Positions 31,911 to 45,964 of a stretch of DNA of 64,000 nucleotides are shown piece after piece; within the stretch, counting starts at the first letter, position 1; each line of letters begins with the position of its first letter. The position numbers were made by a program, and so were the translations under genes. Source of the DNA: Luidia sarsii (taxonomy: Eukaryota; Echinodermata; Asteroidea; Paxillosida; Luidiidae); NCBI GenBank assembly GCA_949987565.1, contig OX465104.1, forward strand, positions 12,706,300 to 12,770,299, in the 5' to 3' direction. The notes beneath the pieces are model-generated. The model was not told the origin of the DNA and ran no database searches. It worked only from the letters and a program-made list of their open reading frames with translations.

Positions 31911-32658
31911 TGTGTGGATTTGTCCTGTCCTTTTCTATTAATTTAGGGGTTTTTTTTTTAGTTTAAAAAAAGAAGATTATTTTTCAAATTGTGTTAAGTT
32001 AACATACAGTACATCTAAAAAAAGTGTTTAGGTTTGCGCCAACGTAATTTAATCATGCCGTGTGTCTAAATATATTCTCAGGCTGGTATTTGTCATAACA
32101 AATTTCTAGGAGTGAATCTGGGAGGTTTTTCCCACCTTTTAGAATTTTGGAAGGGATTTCTGGCAAACGTTCTGTGAGACTATTCTAGGGGGGAAAAGTC
32201 TCCCTGAAATGTTTCCTAGCTTGCTCAGGCTGAAATTCATTTCAGCATTAAATGTTCAGTGCGGCAACATACATTTGTGGGTTTTGTCCATGCTTAGGTG
32301 GTCTTAACCCCATATTTTCAAGAATTAACATTAAAAAATCATCATGCACATGAATCCCGGTCATGAACATTTTACGGGTTCCATGAACAATTTTGATTTG
32401 TATGTTACACGTCTGGGTACCAGCATGTTCAGTAACGCAGACACAAAAAAATACTGATTTGCAATTCCAGTTTAAAAAAAAAAATCAAAAACCTCAAATT
32501 ATTATATATAAAAAAAACAAAAAACCAAGCATGGCATAAAAAATGACATTGTCAAAAATAGCCCCGAAGCGGGGTGCATGCCTCATAACCTGTTCTAGAT
32601 CATGGGTTAAAAATAGCATAAGTGAAAACTATCTTTTGTGTGTGTGTTTTTCTGTGTA

Positions 32659-32841
32659 TCACAGAATGAGACAAGCCTTCGAATGAGCATCGTGTGACCC
32701 TCTACCCAGCTGAAGAGTGGAACAGCAAAACAACGAAGGGGTCTCCCTTAATTCTCTCTGCCAATAATTCAGCGACTGGTTAATGTGCAGATGTCCGTTG
32801 GAGAGATTCAAGTCAAGCCAAGCTACCTCTGATGTTACCAA
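32659..32841 (-). pseudogene. Coding-like duplicated module, copy 2 (right)
   Basis: Sixty codons, with three substitutions visible against the left copy. This is the mirror of 28841-29023. Confidence 0.35.
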
Positions 32842-33164
32842 ACTGCCGATGTCATTCGTCTTGGTATGTTACACGTTTCGGTCTGGGTACCATCATGTTT
32901 AGTAACGCAGACCCAAAAAGAGCACGAACCGATTTGCATACGCAGTTCGAAAAATAATTCCCAAAGCTCAAATATATCAAAACTAATAGAAGGGCATGGT
33001 GTGTCCCTCATACCCTGTGCTCGACCATGACTTGAAATAAATATAATACCCCTTTCTACTTATCTACACCACCGCGATGAACAACCCCTTCATTTCGATT
33101 AAATATAATCAAGTAAAACATTTCGTTCTTGTTTTTTGCTTTGTACTTTTGTGTTTCTGTGCAT

Positions 33165-33430
33165 CACACAATGAGACAAGCTGTTGGATGACCATCGAGC
33201 GACCTCTACCCAGCTGATGAGTGGAACGCCAAGACAACGAAGGGGTCTCCATCATATCTGTCATGCATTCAGCGACTGGATCCAGTTCCGATGTCCAGAT
33301 GTCCCTGGGAGAGCTTTGAGTCCAGCCAAGCTAACTCTGATGTTACCAAGCTGCCGATGCCATTCATCTTAATGCCTGATGGGCTTAGCACAAGCCCTGG
33401 ACAATGACCCTCATGATCTGAAACAAGAAA
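33165..33430 (-). pseudogene. Coding-like duplicated module, copy 1 (right)
   Basis: Mirror of 28264-28540. It has the same frame (GSLVTSELAWLDSKLSQGHL) and the same acceptor-like CTTGTTTCAG on the reverse strand. Confidence 0.35.
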
Positions 33431-33689
33431 CAAGAACAACAAATCCATTAGATTTTCAGAATATCCCAAATTAGACATGTCTGTCATCAATGAACATTTC
33501 ACCCGAACTATGAACTATTATTTATATGAGAATTAACTGGATCCATTGTAAGCTGCAATAATTAAAAAGGAGTGCCGTGTGCACTCATTGGATGTGTTCT
33601 TCACTTTAGACCCTCCCCAAAACCACTGGTATCTGGTCATCAATCTGGCACAAATTTCTGAGCACTGCAAACTACTGTATTCTAAAAAG

Positions 33690-34050
33690 ACTCCAAATGG
33701 GCCTCACAAATTTTGAATTCTGCAATCACGTTGACGCAATTTTATGCAACCGTTGGGGGTTGAATTCGGTTATAAATTCCTAATTGCATTGTAATACTTT
33801 TCACAAACTCTTCCAAAAGATTTCTGTCCAAATGGGCCTTTCAAATTCAGAGTTCTCAAATCAAATAATGATGCAATTTGATGCAACCCCTGGGGGTTGA
33901 ATGCGCCAAAAAAATGTTTCTGCATTGCATGTACCTTTCACAAACTCTTATGAAAGATTTTTGTCCAAATGGGCCTTAAAAATGCTGAATTTTGCAATAG
34001 CATCTTGAAAGAATTTTATGCAACCCCTGGGGGTTGAGTGGCGATAATAA
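33690..34050. repeat. Tandem repeat of about 135 bp, 2.5 copies (right)
   Basis: Mirror of 27632-27990, with GCAACCCCTGGGGGTTGA starts and TCCAAATGGGCCTT blocks. Confidence 0.8.
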
Positions 34051-35837
34051 ACACAAAATGAACTTTGGCATTTTCAAAAACAAGATTTAATCACCCCAGA
34101 TACCAGTCTTTTTGGGCGAGGAATTAAGTAAATGTAAACGTAACTGTAACATGGATGGTTCAAGTATGCCAGTCTATATCATTGATTCTTCTTTCACTGA
34201 CTGATCAATAAAGCGCGCTGTCCAATTTCATTAGCATAATTCAATGAGATTTTTCTAAATTCACTATGCATTGAGAAGCAGTGCTCATACTTTTCCGTTG
34301 TGATCAGTTATTTTTGGAAGAATTTCTTTCCCTTGGGGAAAGACCGTTAAAATCAAAATCATTTAGTCCTTGGGACATGTAAATTTCAAGTCGTTTTTCG
34401 AAAATAGTTTGAATTGCTTTTGGGCTGAAATAATTCATGGATTTGCATAGCAGTTTGGACAATTTTTACTCTGCTAAGTTTTTAATTTTTCCCAAGTTAC
34501 GCGCAGCACAGAATTGTTGCAACAAGACATCAAGTTGAAAATTTTTTTCTTGGCTAAATTGCTTTCTTTGAAACAAATGTCATAAAATAATGCGAATCAA
34601 GATATTAGCTGGCATACTTCCATCATACCATGCATGAGTGGTTAACTATGGATACGCGTAACCTGCTACCGTGAACCAAGTTGGATGTTACTTATGCGTT
34701 ATGATTGCTCCAAAAACAAACCTGGTATTTGTTCTAGATATTTTGAAAAGCGCGCCCCAAATTTGCAAAACATCTAATTTATTCAGTTGACAAAGCACCA
34801 TTCTGATGTAATTGCATTCAAAACAGCATGTCATTTCCACCTTTCTGGGCTTATTTTGTGTCTAGTTATGAAGATAGCGCGACGATGCATTGATATGCAC
34901 CAATATTTGGCATTTTCAAAGTTGCAAGAAATGGTCCTGGCTGTAGATTGGTTTTATTTTTGACGAAACATGGTCCAAATTTGTTAAAGCATTTTTCTGC
35001 TCATTTGCTAAATTCAATCAAAGTCAAAAAGCTGCGCGCAATTCTCAAATTTACTCCAACTTGTTTACGGTGGCAGGTTACTACTGGTTTCAAAGGTTTC
35101 TTTTCATTCTTTGTGCTGACCTTTTCCAAATTGCGATGGCTCGTGCCAGCGATTTCATGTCCAATTCTGATTGCGTCTTTTCTTGCTGCGCTGCCTCAAT
35201 CACTTATCTGTTGGCAAATAAAAATGCAATATATAATGTCAAAAGGGCTTGATATTCAGATTTTACACCATTTCTTGGAGCATCTACTGCAGGGTACAAA
35301 TTCTAGGCGCCAAAAACTGTTCTGCATTTGCGCTGAAATGTAAGGAAGATTAAGGTCCAAAAATTGCGCTGCTCGGCTGCAAAAAAAATAGTTAATGGTC
35401 AAGCACAAAGTTTGAAATGATATCTTTGGGAAGAGGCTACATTGCATATTGAAATGTGTTCTGCTATACAACCTGAAGACTATTTACATGTGACCTTTGT
35501 GCTGCATCTGCTTGCTATGCATAAAGGTCATATGCAAATTCTCCTGAAGGTTATATTGTTGGACCATTTCAATAAGCCTCCATGAAAGTTGGCCATTAAA
35601 GAGAGGGCGCTCTTCATATTGGCTAAATGCCAAATGATGAGCGCCCTCTTGCTTTTGGCTGATACTTTCAGGGAGGCTGTTTGCAATGTAGCCCCTTAAA
35701 CCATGTATGCGTATCCTTAGTAAACCACATTGTTAAAATTGTAAGGGGGGGGGGAGATTTCAAGTTTTGACAAATAAAAACGTGAAAGGAGATCACTCTG
35801 TTCTGTGAATTTTTTTTTATTTAAAAAAAATTTAATA
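34051..35837. other. No convincing gene; mirror of 25831-27630
   Basis: It contains the mirrored hairpin (GAGGGCGCTCTTC at about 35603). Open frames at 34948-35343 partly overlap those of the left arm but differ in frame and ends. There is a G-run at about 35745-35755. Confidence 0.45.
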
Positions 35838-38788
35838 CAAAATGCGAGTGCCAGTCGGTGCGCCCTCTACTGTCTGGAATGCTTAGCGACCTAATGGCCC
35901 GAGTACATTGGCCAGTATGCCCCAAGTCCAGCGGCACCAGACTACTGTGCTACTGGCACCCCTCTCCACCAGTGCTCTGCAACACATATTTCAACAAGCT
36001 CATTAGCAATGCGAGGCAGAAAGCCACGCATTGTTGGGAATGACAAAGGCCTGAACAAAGGTCAGAAAGGTTTCACTGCTGTACACTTAGATAGAGATAC
36101 TTCTGTATGGGTGGGCGGGACGTCACTCCCTGTTCGGGCAACCAGGCCACTATGTTCAGACTTTTGGAGGTGAATTTTGGTATAAAAAAAAAGAAAAAAG
36201 AAAATGCCGATTCATTTGGACTTTTCCACAGCTTCACTAATTGAGTCCTTGACCCTCAAAATGAAGACAACTTCAGTCTAGATGATGATTTGCTGATTAG
36301 AGAAACAATATTCCAACATGTCTAATGAGAGAAATATTTGATTCAATTTATTAAAAAAAAAAAAAAAAATGGCCAAAACAAAATCCATGAGCTTTCATGG
36401 TATTTAGCAAGATGCTAATGATTTCTTTCATTGTTTTTGTTCATTGCTTTGTGTCGCTTGAAAAAGAAATAGAGAAAATTCAGAATATTTTCCTATTACC
36501 GGGAGATATTGTAGACGACATTGGGTTCATGTAGGATAAAACTACTCCTAACATTAACCTAATACTAATTAATACTAATTAATAAACTAAACAGAAAAAA
36601 CTTAAACAGGAAGACACTACCTACTCATTGAATAACTAAACATTTATCAGGATAATGAGCTACACAATAATTTAAAATTACAGATTGCGGAAGAAATTCA
36701 TGGTGTATACTTTACTATTTCAACATTTGCCAAAAACAGTATAAATTTTTCAGTGAGGATTTCAAATTTGCCACACAACTTTTTGGTCGAGTGGATTTTT
36801 AGGATAAGTTTTGACGTGAATTTTCGGAAAGCAATAGAAACATGTTTCGAGAATTTCTTTAATGCTGCCAAAACATGCGGGAAAGATCTTAGATCTTTTT
36901 GGAATTAAATTGGTATCTAAGTGAATCATTTCCACAATCTTGAACTACATGTATACTATCAAACAATGCTTCCTGATCCCTATCTAAGTGATAAAGGAAT
37001 GCATTTGAAATCAATTATAGGTACGATCCTGAATTCTAACCTCAAGCAACCATGCTTTCTAATGACTAATTATTGGCAATAAGTGCTTGCATTCTGATCC
37101 TTGATCTGCTAATGTAAGCTAATGCATTATTGCTTCATCCCACAACTGAGCATTGTCATGGTTTGATACAGTGAAAATGGAATTATGTAACGACTACAAG
37201 CTGCTCAAGTACATTCAAATAAAGACCTAGTGTATATCATTATTTTAGAAGAAAAGTGATTTAAACTAATTAAAAGAAAAAAAGCCCTAGTAGCTTCCAA
37301 TCTTAAAACCAAATCTAGACATTGCTCAAATAAACTAATCTGACATTTCTATAATCTACCTACAGGCAATTACCTGACCTCATTAGATTATACAGTAGGT
37401 GATATATATACAAAAATGTTGCAAACTGCTTACTGACTAAAATTACCAAAATGTAAATCTAAAATTCAGTGGGCCTGACGTTTTGATCCTAGCAGGACCT
37501 TTCTCAAAGGCAGGACCTTTCTTAAAGTCATTAGATTATACTCATTAATTGCCCAGGTTAGTATCCTGAGTAACTTAAAGCAACTGGTATTTCAAAAGAA
37601 TAACGTACTTTACATTAATTAGTATCCTGTCAGTGCCTACAACACCTGGCCTAATGCTTTCTGAGAGTAGCTACGGCCGATAGTTCTAATAAATGTTTGC
37701 CCTGTCTGACTTATTTGTAAAATTTGATTTGAATCTTCAAAGTCTGGTTACCAATACAAATAGAACTAAATTTAAATTTTGCAGAACTGTAACTGTTTAA
37801 ATCTATTTTCTAAATGTTATGCTACGACTGGTGTCTTAACTTAAAACAAATTCTGATCTAACAGGTAAGAAACTCCTAGTCAATGTCCTTTCCTTTGTTA
37901 AGATCTACAAAGATTTGCCTTCCCTAAGCATAATTTGGGCATTATAGTTAGAATAGAATTTCAGAATAATAATGGTCACAGTACCTAGCCAATCATGCAT
38001 TTCAGATTGAAGAATAAGACATGTGATTTGATATGGTACGTTACATTTTTACAACTAAGAAGTACCTATTTAATCCTTGTATGTTGTAAAAACTAAAGAT
38101 AACGTATAAAAGATGACTAATAGGCTAATTTTTCCTACATTCTTTTAAAGTTACTAGGAGCTTGGTTAGCAACTACTCAACGAATTAAGTTTAGTTTAGA
38201 CTAAGCTAGAAACTACACAACCCAATGTCGTCTTTGATATCTCGTGAGGTGAGGAAAATGTGTTTTTTTTTCAAGTATGCAAGTGAAATCAATGAGTGAA
38301 AAAAATACATGTCAAAATATCATTTCTCCAATCATCATATCATCAACTAGACAGAGGTCACCATCATCCATCAGGTTCAAGAGCTCCCTCAGATCAGAAG
38401 CAGATGTCCTGTAAGAAAAGGTGGTCGTGGAGACCGGTCTGAACAGCGTCCTGATTACACAGGAACAAAGCATGACGGGTACCAACTTAGGATAACAAAA
38501 GATCGAAAAAAGTGCAAAAAAGGGTCCTCAGTCCGACCCAAGCACACAGGCAAATCAAAATCTAAGTGTACAGCAGCAAAGTCCTTTCTTTCCTATGGGG
38601 AATTTGGGGTGGAATTTTGGAATGAGCTTGTCAAATCATGTGAGGCAGAGCAGCAGCAGATTAGGGCACCAGCAGCAACAGCAGCCCAATGTCACTGAAC
38701 ATGAGGCATACCGACCAATGCACCCGGGCCATTAGGTCGCTTTGCATCCCAGACAGTAGAGGGCGCACCGACCGGCACTCGCATTTTG
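35838..38788. mobile_element. Foldback-type element with long TIRs (right)
   Basis: This is the mirror of 22902-25830, with the same termini and an almost equal length (2951 versus 2929 bp), including the internal Penelope-type tail at about 37400-37512. Confidence 0.82.
37400..37512 (-). mobile_element. Penelope-type 3-prime tail remnant (right)
   Basis: Mirror of 24180-24295, shared by both arms. Confidence 0.65.
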
Positions 38789-38914
38789 CACTACTGTGCA
38801 TATCTTCAGATTCAATTTTATACAGTTGGCAGTTTTAGATACAATATAAATATAAACAAATACAAATATAAACAAAAGAGAAATGCTCCAATAAACTGAA
38901 CGATTTGCAAAGTC

Positions 38915-40965
38915 ACTGACATCCCCACCCAGGGGACAGAAATGACATGAGCAAAGATTCTGATATCCCCACCCAGGGGACAGAAATAGCATGAGCAAAG
39001 ATGGACATCCCCACTCAGGGGACAGAAATGGCATGAGCAAAGATTCTGACATCCCCACTCAGGGGACTGAAATGACATGAGCAAAGATTCTGACATCCCC
39101 ACTCAGGGGACAGAAATGGCATGAGCAAAGATAGACATCCCCACCGAGGGGACAGAATTGACATGAGCAAAGATCCTGACATCCCCTCCCAGGGGACAGA
39201 AATGACATGAGCAAAGATCCTGACATCCCCTCCCAGGGGACTGAAATGACATGAGCAAAGATCCTGACATCCCCTCCCAGGGGACAGAAATGGCATGAGC
39301 AAAGATTCTGACAGCCCCATTCAAGGGACTGAAATGGCATGAGCAAAGATTCTGACAGCCCCATTCAGGGGACAGAAATGGCATGAGCAAAGATTCTGAC
39401 ATCCCCACCCAGGGGACAGAAATGGCATGAGCGAAGATCCTGACATCCCCTCCCAGGGGACAGAAATGACATGAGCAAAGATCCTGACATCCCCTCCCAG
39501 GGGACAGAAATGACATGAGCAAAGATCCTGACATCCCCACCCAGGGGACCGAAATGACATGAGCATTGACAGTTGGCAGATTTAGATACAATATATATAT
39601 ATAAACAAATACAAATATAAACAAAAGATAACTGCTCCAACAAACTGAATGATTTGCAAAGTCACTGACATTCCTTCCCAGGGGACAGAAATGACATGAG
39701 CAAAGATTCTGACATCCCCTCCCAGGGGAAGGAAATGGCATGAGTAAAGATGCTGACATCCCCACCCAGGGGACAGAAATGACATGAGGAAAGATCCTGA
39801 CATCCCCACCCAGGGGACACAAATGGCATGAGCAAAGATCCTGACATCCCCACCCAGGGGACGGAAATGAAATGAGCAAAGATCCTGACGTCCCCTCCCA
39901 GGGGACAGAAATGGCATGAGCAAAGTTCCTGACATCCCCTCCCAGGGGACAGAAATGACAGAGCAAAGATGCTGACATCCCCTCCAAGGGGACAGAAATG
40001 GTATGAGCAAAGATCCTGACATCTCCTACCAGAGGACAGAAATGACATGAGGAAAGATCCTGACATCCCCACCCAGGGGACACAAATGGCATGAGCAAAG
40101 ATGCTGACATCCCCTCCAAGGGGACAGAAATGGCATGAGCAAAGATCCTGACATCCCCTCCCAGGGGACAGAAATGACATCAGCAAAGATCCTGACATCC
40201 CCTCCCAGGGGACAGAAATGACATGAGCAAAGATCCTGACATCCCCTCCCAGGAGACAGAAATGGCATGAGCAAAGATCCTGACATCCCCTCCCAGGGGA
40301 CGGAAATGACATGAGCATTGGCATTTGGCAGTTTTAGATACAATATAAATATAAACAAATACAAATATAAACAAAAGAGAACTGCTCCAACAAACTGAAC
40401 GATTTGGAAAGATCCTGACATCCCCACCCAGGAGACAGAAATGACATGAGCAAAGATCCTGACATCCCCACCCAGGGGACGGAAATGAAATGAGCAAAGA
40501 TCCTGACATCCCCACCCAGGAGACAGAAATGACATGAGCAAAGATCCTGACATCCCAACCCAGGGGACAGAAATCACATGAGCAAAGATCCTGACATCCC
40601 CACCCAGGAGACAGAAATGACATGAGCAAAGATCCTGACATCCCCACCCAGGAGACAGAAATGACATGAGCAAAGATCCTGACATCCCCACCCAGGGGAC
40701 AGAAATCACATGAGCAAAGATCCTGACATCCCCACCCAGGGGACAGAAATCACATGAGCAAAGATCCTGACATCCCCACCCAGGAGACAGAAATGACATG
40801 AGCAAAGATCCTGACATCCCCTCCCAGCGGACAGAAACGGCATGAGCAAAGATCCTGACATCCCCACCATGGAGACAGAAATGACATGAGCAAAGATCCT
40901 GACATCCCCACCCAGGGGACAAAAATGACATGAGCAAATGTGCAGATATCCCCACCCGGGGGAAA
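38915..40965 (-). repeat. 44-bp satellite array in blocks (right)
   Basis: This is the mirror of the left array, read as CATCCCCACCCAGGGGACAG then AAATGACATGAGCAAAGATC. Spacers lie at about 38820-38915, 39565-39665 and 40318-40415. Unit numbers within blocks differ from the left. Confidence 0.95.
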
Positions 40966-43065
40966 AGTGGATGCCAAGTATCACTGAGCTACAAGTACAG
41001 TATTCCCCACTCAGGGGATTATGGTGGTAAGCAACAAAAGAGAAAATGCATGTTGGACCAGTTCAATTATCATTAAAACGTAAGTACAGAGGATCTATCT
41101 ACAAGGGCCAATGAATTTCCATTTTTGTTACAACTGAAAAAAAAAATGAAATTTTGAAAATTCCTGAGTTCTTTTGCTGATGCATGTTTTGAGTTCAGTG
41201 AAAGTTGCAGAAAAAATACCCTTAAACTATAGTATTTGCTGATTACGCAGCATTTCTTTGGCTTGTTTTGCCCTTTATCTGAATGAATTTGCGTGACAAA
41301 TCCAACTTTAAAGCCCAGCTTTAGAATTTTCAGGATTGAAATTTGAAAGCAGTGTTTGCCCAGTTTTGGCCAGAACATTATTGTCTAAACGCAGAAAGAA
41401 AAATAATGTATGAAATGATGAGTCACTGAATTAGAAAAGGTGAGTTTCATGTGAAGGTGAATAAAAATGGAAACTCATAGGCTCCTTACTGAATTACAAT
41501 GGCAGGGGGTCATTGATTTCAGAAGTTTAAATTTCAAGTATTTAGCACCCCTTCTCCCAGATTAAATTCAAGAGTTGATTTCAAAGATTAACATTTTCCA
41601 GACTGAAATTTCCGTCTATATTACGACCCCCAATGCCATTTGAAATGGTTCAGGATAAGCACTCATACAAAATTTACAAACTTTGGTAAATTTTGATAAA
41701 AGAAACCAAAGTATACGATAGTAAACAGAATTTAAAAATGTCAAACCGCAATAATGGTAGAAAAAGCAGGTATCCCCACCCAGGGGAGATTGTTTTTGAA
41801 TTGTAAGGAGAAATTGAAAAGCCATTTCGTAAAGTCAATTTTCTAAGGATGAAGATGAATTGATTTCATATGAGCTTTTATCCTGACCCATTACTTAAGA
41901 CATGAAAACATGAACTCACTAATGACTGGGATGGATTCATTTGGGGGAAATGAATTTCAGAAGCAATTGCAAAGTTGTGTAAAATAATGAATATGCAATG
42001 ACGTTTGAATACTGCCCTCTTTGGGACATGCTGCCCCACCCAGGGGAAAGCAATGACATGAGCGAAGATGCAGTCATCCCCTCCCAGGGGTAAAAAATGG
42101 CATGAGCAGTGATCCATACATCCCCACCCAGGGGAAAGAAATTACATGAGCAAAAATGCTCAGGGGAAAAAATGACATGATTAAAGATACAGACATCCCC
42201 ACCAAGAGGATAATTGGATGTTGTGTTTCACTAAGCTATTCCGCCACATAGGGGCAATGAAAATGATGCCATGAACCAGGTCCAAAAATGATGTATTAAT
42301 GGTGAACCAGTTATATACCATGTGTAAGAATGTGATGCTGAACAAAACTCAATCAAATGAATCCATCCCAGACTGACACACATGAAAATGAAGTAATAAT
42401 CAAAAATAATCTTAGACAAAATTTACATTTGTAAAAGACTTCAGATAAAATGAAAGATTTCTTCTTAGATTCGAGACTGATCCCCATCCCCAAAATGTGT
42501 GCCTCATTTACATCACCAACATGAGTTGAGGACAGTTTGAAAGTATAAGAATTGAATACAGCACCAAAGAAAAACTGGGTTGATCCAGGGAAGATTAGGA
42601 GGCATTTTGATAATCGTTCTGAATTTCTAAAAATTCGAGAAATTTTCTCTGGTGAACAGGATTTAATCAAAACATTTCCTTTTTCAAAAATTGTGAATTT
42701 CAGCTGCTTTAACCCCCTCCCAAATTAAGCAAAAATAATTACTTTATGACGTCTTTGTTTGCTATGGACAGGCAACATCACTGGCTGGAATGGTGACATC
42801 TCCGCTGTAAAACATCCGCAGTTCATTGTCTTGACAAGATCACCTAGCACAGAAAAAGTGAAAACAACATCCCAATAAGTAACGATTCAAAAAGCTTGAG
42901 CATATTATTCAACATCTTTATTACTGGCATGCAAATTTCAATTGCAAAAAGCCATGTGCAGCAGCCGACTTGACGTGCGCAATGCTTCCAAAACGTATGG
43001 AGTACCTGCGCCATAACTTGAAACACCACTTTAATAGCTGCGCAGCATTGGATTTTCTCTTAGTT

Positions 43066-43275
43066 CATAGCTGCCAACCTATCTTAAAGGAAATTAGGAA
43101 TACTTCTGCTAAAAAAAGAGGAATCACAGAGCAAACTACATAGGAATACATGTATATTATTTTCCGAGCTAAAAATCAGAATCTGTTTTCAAGAGCTTGC
43201 AAAAAAGTGATACATGTACCTTGTTACAAAAAAAGAGCACTTATTCCTCCAAAATAGGAATGGTTGGCAGCTATG
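43066..43275. mobile_element. Short TIR element, CATAGCTGCCAACC family, copy 3 (mirror of copy 2)
   Basis: The TIRs are CATAGCTGCCAACC and GGTTGGCAGCTATG. It lies outside the right DIRS, at the position mirroring 18225-18408. Confidence 0.88.
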
Positions 43276-43937
43276 CTAGTTGTTATTGAATGTAGTGGAA
43301 GAGGTCAAAAGGGTGACCCTAAGGTCATAGCAACAAATGTTTGAACTACACACGCTTTCAGGTACATGTACACAGGCTGCATGACATGTTCGTGATTGAG
43401 AGTACCGGTACACGCGCCGTGGGATGTTTGTTTGAGGCAGGCATTTGCAGGGAGGTAGGCTGTCGTTTTCCATTATACAGGGTCCTATAGATTTTCCCGT
43501 CTGGGGATCAATTGTATTGTTGAAGATAAAATTGCAAGAGATTTTTAGTGTTAGACTTGGGTAATTTCCTGTTTTTTAATGCAATAATTAAGCAATTAAA
43601 CAAATAAATGAAATGAAATGAAGTTTAATTAACATTCTACCAAGTTTATCTCTAAAACTTAAGGCCTTACGTGAGATTGCACCATTCACCAGCATGTATG
43701 TCACAGTTTACAGAGTCCATTGTTAAAACAAATTAATCCCTATAAAACCCCACACGAGCCCCAAGCTCCTCAGTGCATTTTTCGTGACCGGAGTGTATCA
43801 TTCTTATCTACAACTATGTCTGTGAACATGAAACATGAAACATGAGTGAACAATGTGACCTTCTCGACTTGGTAGCCGTTCCTTGATCATGATTATTCTC
43901 ACCCAGTTAGATCAGCAGGGTCTGTCTAACAACAACA

Positions 43938-44281
43938 GTCCGACCAGGGTTAAACCCAACAATCAGGAAACCGGCACATGTCAAGAGGAAGGCTACAGCA
44001 AATACCATTATGAGAGACAAACTTTCACTTCTTCAAGAGCAGTTGTCTTCTACGGCCAATGCTGTAGAGCAGATACAGGCTGTAGTCCTGTCAGAGCCAT
44101 GCCCTAAGCGGCCTAAAGTTGACTCTGACCACTCTGGCAGCGTCCTCAGCATGAGCAAGGCCTTAGACATTTTGCTAGAGGACAACAAACAAGACGACGC
44201 AGTTCTGCGAGACTACGAGCAGCTTTTTGACTACGAAGGTGCCACAGGGACCGCAGTTAGCGAAAAGTTAGCCGACCTCAC
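43938..44281 (+). pseudogene. DIRS gag-like protein, N-terminal part (right)
   Basis: This is the same product as 17240-17590. It is open from VRPGLNPTIRKPAHVKRKAT through DYEQLFDYEGATGTAVSEKL. The start codon of the left copy is changed here, with ATG to ACA in an ACAACAACA context, so this copy lacks the original initiator. It is cut off at the filler sequence starting near 44282. Confidence 0.65.
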
Positions 44282-44862
44282 GCGTTACTCAGCACAAGCT
44301 AACACTCGGTATTTCTTGCCAACTTTTTTTCCGGGTGTTGGTGATCCGGATCACCGATAAACGCCTTGTTCCCACTCAGTAAGGAAAAGGCGAGTGTCGC
44401 CCACAAAGGACCTTCGTCGAGGGTAGACTGGACGTGCGGAATGAATCAGGTCATGTTGCAGGTCAAGGCAAGGAATTGTGAGAAATATTTCGCGCTGTAA
44501 ACAAGCAAGATGATGCAGGTCATCTTGGAGGAACAGGCTTTTGAGTCACAGTGTTTTTCACTTTTGTTCCTCCTGGCCATCTTAGATTGGATTGTCCTTA
44601 CTCTGCTTGTTTACTCCTTCCCTCCAAGTTCCCTCTTACCCTCCTGCCCAATCTGTTCCCCTTCATCCCCAGTCCCTACCCCATCTCTTCCTGACCTATC
44701 ACATCTCTGATACATGTGCATAATATTCTCCTTGTTTGGTATTTAATCAACAATTTATCTCCCATCTTGAATTTCCATGATATAGACTGTATGACCTTTC
44801 TCACCTTGAATGTACTTCTTGTTTGTTTTCATTGGCCGAATAAATAATAATAACAATAATAA
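44282..44862 (+). mobile_element. Filler at the Penelope site in the right DIRS gag
   Basis: About 580 bp replaces the Penelope element of the left arm. The 5-prime junction (CGCGTTACTCAGCACA) and the 3-prime tail (TTCATTGGCCGAATAAATAA) resemble those of the left element. The interior is pyrimidine-rich and shows no RT or endonuclease. It could be a non-autonomous relative or a chimeric copy. Confidence 0.6.
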
Positions 44863-44869
44863 GGTATCA

Positions 44870-45790
44870 AAAGCAGACTTGGTCAGATTGCTGTCAACTT
44901 TCACGTTGCTTTTACATCCAACAGGCACACTATCCGTTGAGAATCACTAAATACCAAATCATTTCCGATACACCCAGGAACCAGCAACTGCATGTGTTTC
45001 TACTGTGAGTGTGACCCGAGGATACCCGGCAAGATCCACCTCAGTACCAGGTAGGTTGCTGTTGGCAAGCGTTGGGTTGCTGTGTGAGGATCGGGAAAAT
45101 TGACACCCGTTTGTGTTTCTACTGAACACTCCACCTGTAAACACCCGGAGATGCATGGAAACACCAGGCAACCTTTCGTTATTAGAAACATGCTGAAAGA
45201 CTGCCTGAAAGGATGGTGTCTGGAAAACTTAAGAGTTGCCAAAGACCAATCAACATGACAGCACTCGGATTGACACAGGTTAATCCGGAGGCGTGGGATA
45301 CTTTGCAGGCTAAGACCCGCTCATCAGTTAAATATCAAGATGCAAAAGGTTCAGCAAGCCCTTCTATCGGTCATCGTACCGATACTGCGTGTCATTGAAT
45401 CCCTAATAGTCAGACTAAAACTATGCCGGGGCAAATGGCCAATGTTAAGACTGACATCACCAAACTGCTCGATGCAGTTTCAATACTGGACCAAGCAAAT
45501 TATGAACTCAGTGTGAGACGATGCAAATTCATACAACTGGACCTAAACCAACAATTTGGTGGCCTGCGTACGGATCAAGTGCCAGGAACTGAACTTTGAT
45601 CTTTGATGACAACATTACACTGAAGTGTAGAGACATACAGGAGACTAATAAGCTGGACTACAAAGTCGGCCACAGATCAAGGGGTCAGTCAAAGAACACG
45701 ACCTCAGGGCACCCCCAGGGACACAAGATCCTATCAAATGGCTCATGGAAATTTCCATTATAACAGCCCTTTAAACTCAAAGTGCCGCCC
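44870..45790 (+). pseudogene. DIRS gag-like protein, middle and C-terminal parts (right)
   Basis: Here the gag region is continuous because the 969-bp element is absent. Reading includes MTALGLTQVNPEAWDTLQAK then TRSSVKYQDAKG. A 1-bp-scale frameshift relative to the left copy (DIKMQK versus KYQDAK) follows, and the C-terminal stretches QANYELS and LNQQFGG come in other frames. This arm gives the uninserted reference for the left arm. Several frame breaks show that it is not functional. Confidence 0.5.
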
Positions 45791-45964
45791 CTACAACTGG
45801 CAGGGGGAAAAACAAGCCGGACAACCCACCCAGGGATGCTCAAATCAAGTAGAACACCTAAACTGGTAAGTAAACATGAATGTTGAGATTATGGACACAT
45901 CATGCCTGTAGGCACGCTCTTGAGTAAGCACATACGTGATATTGCTCAAAGATCAATAACAAAT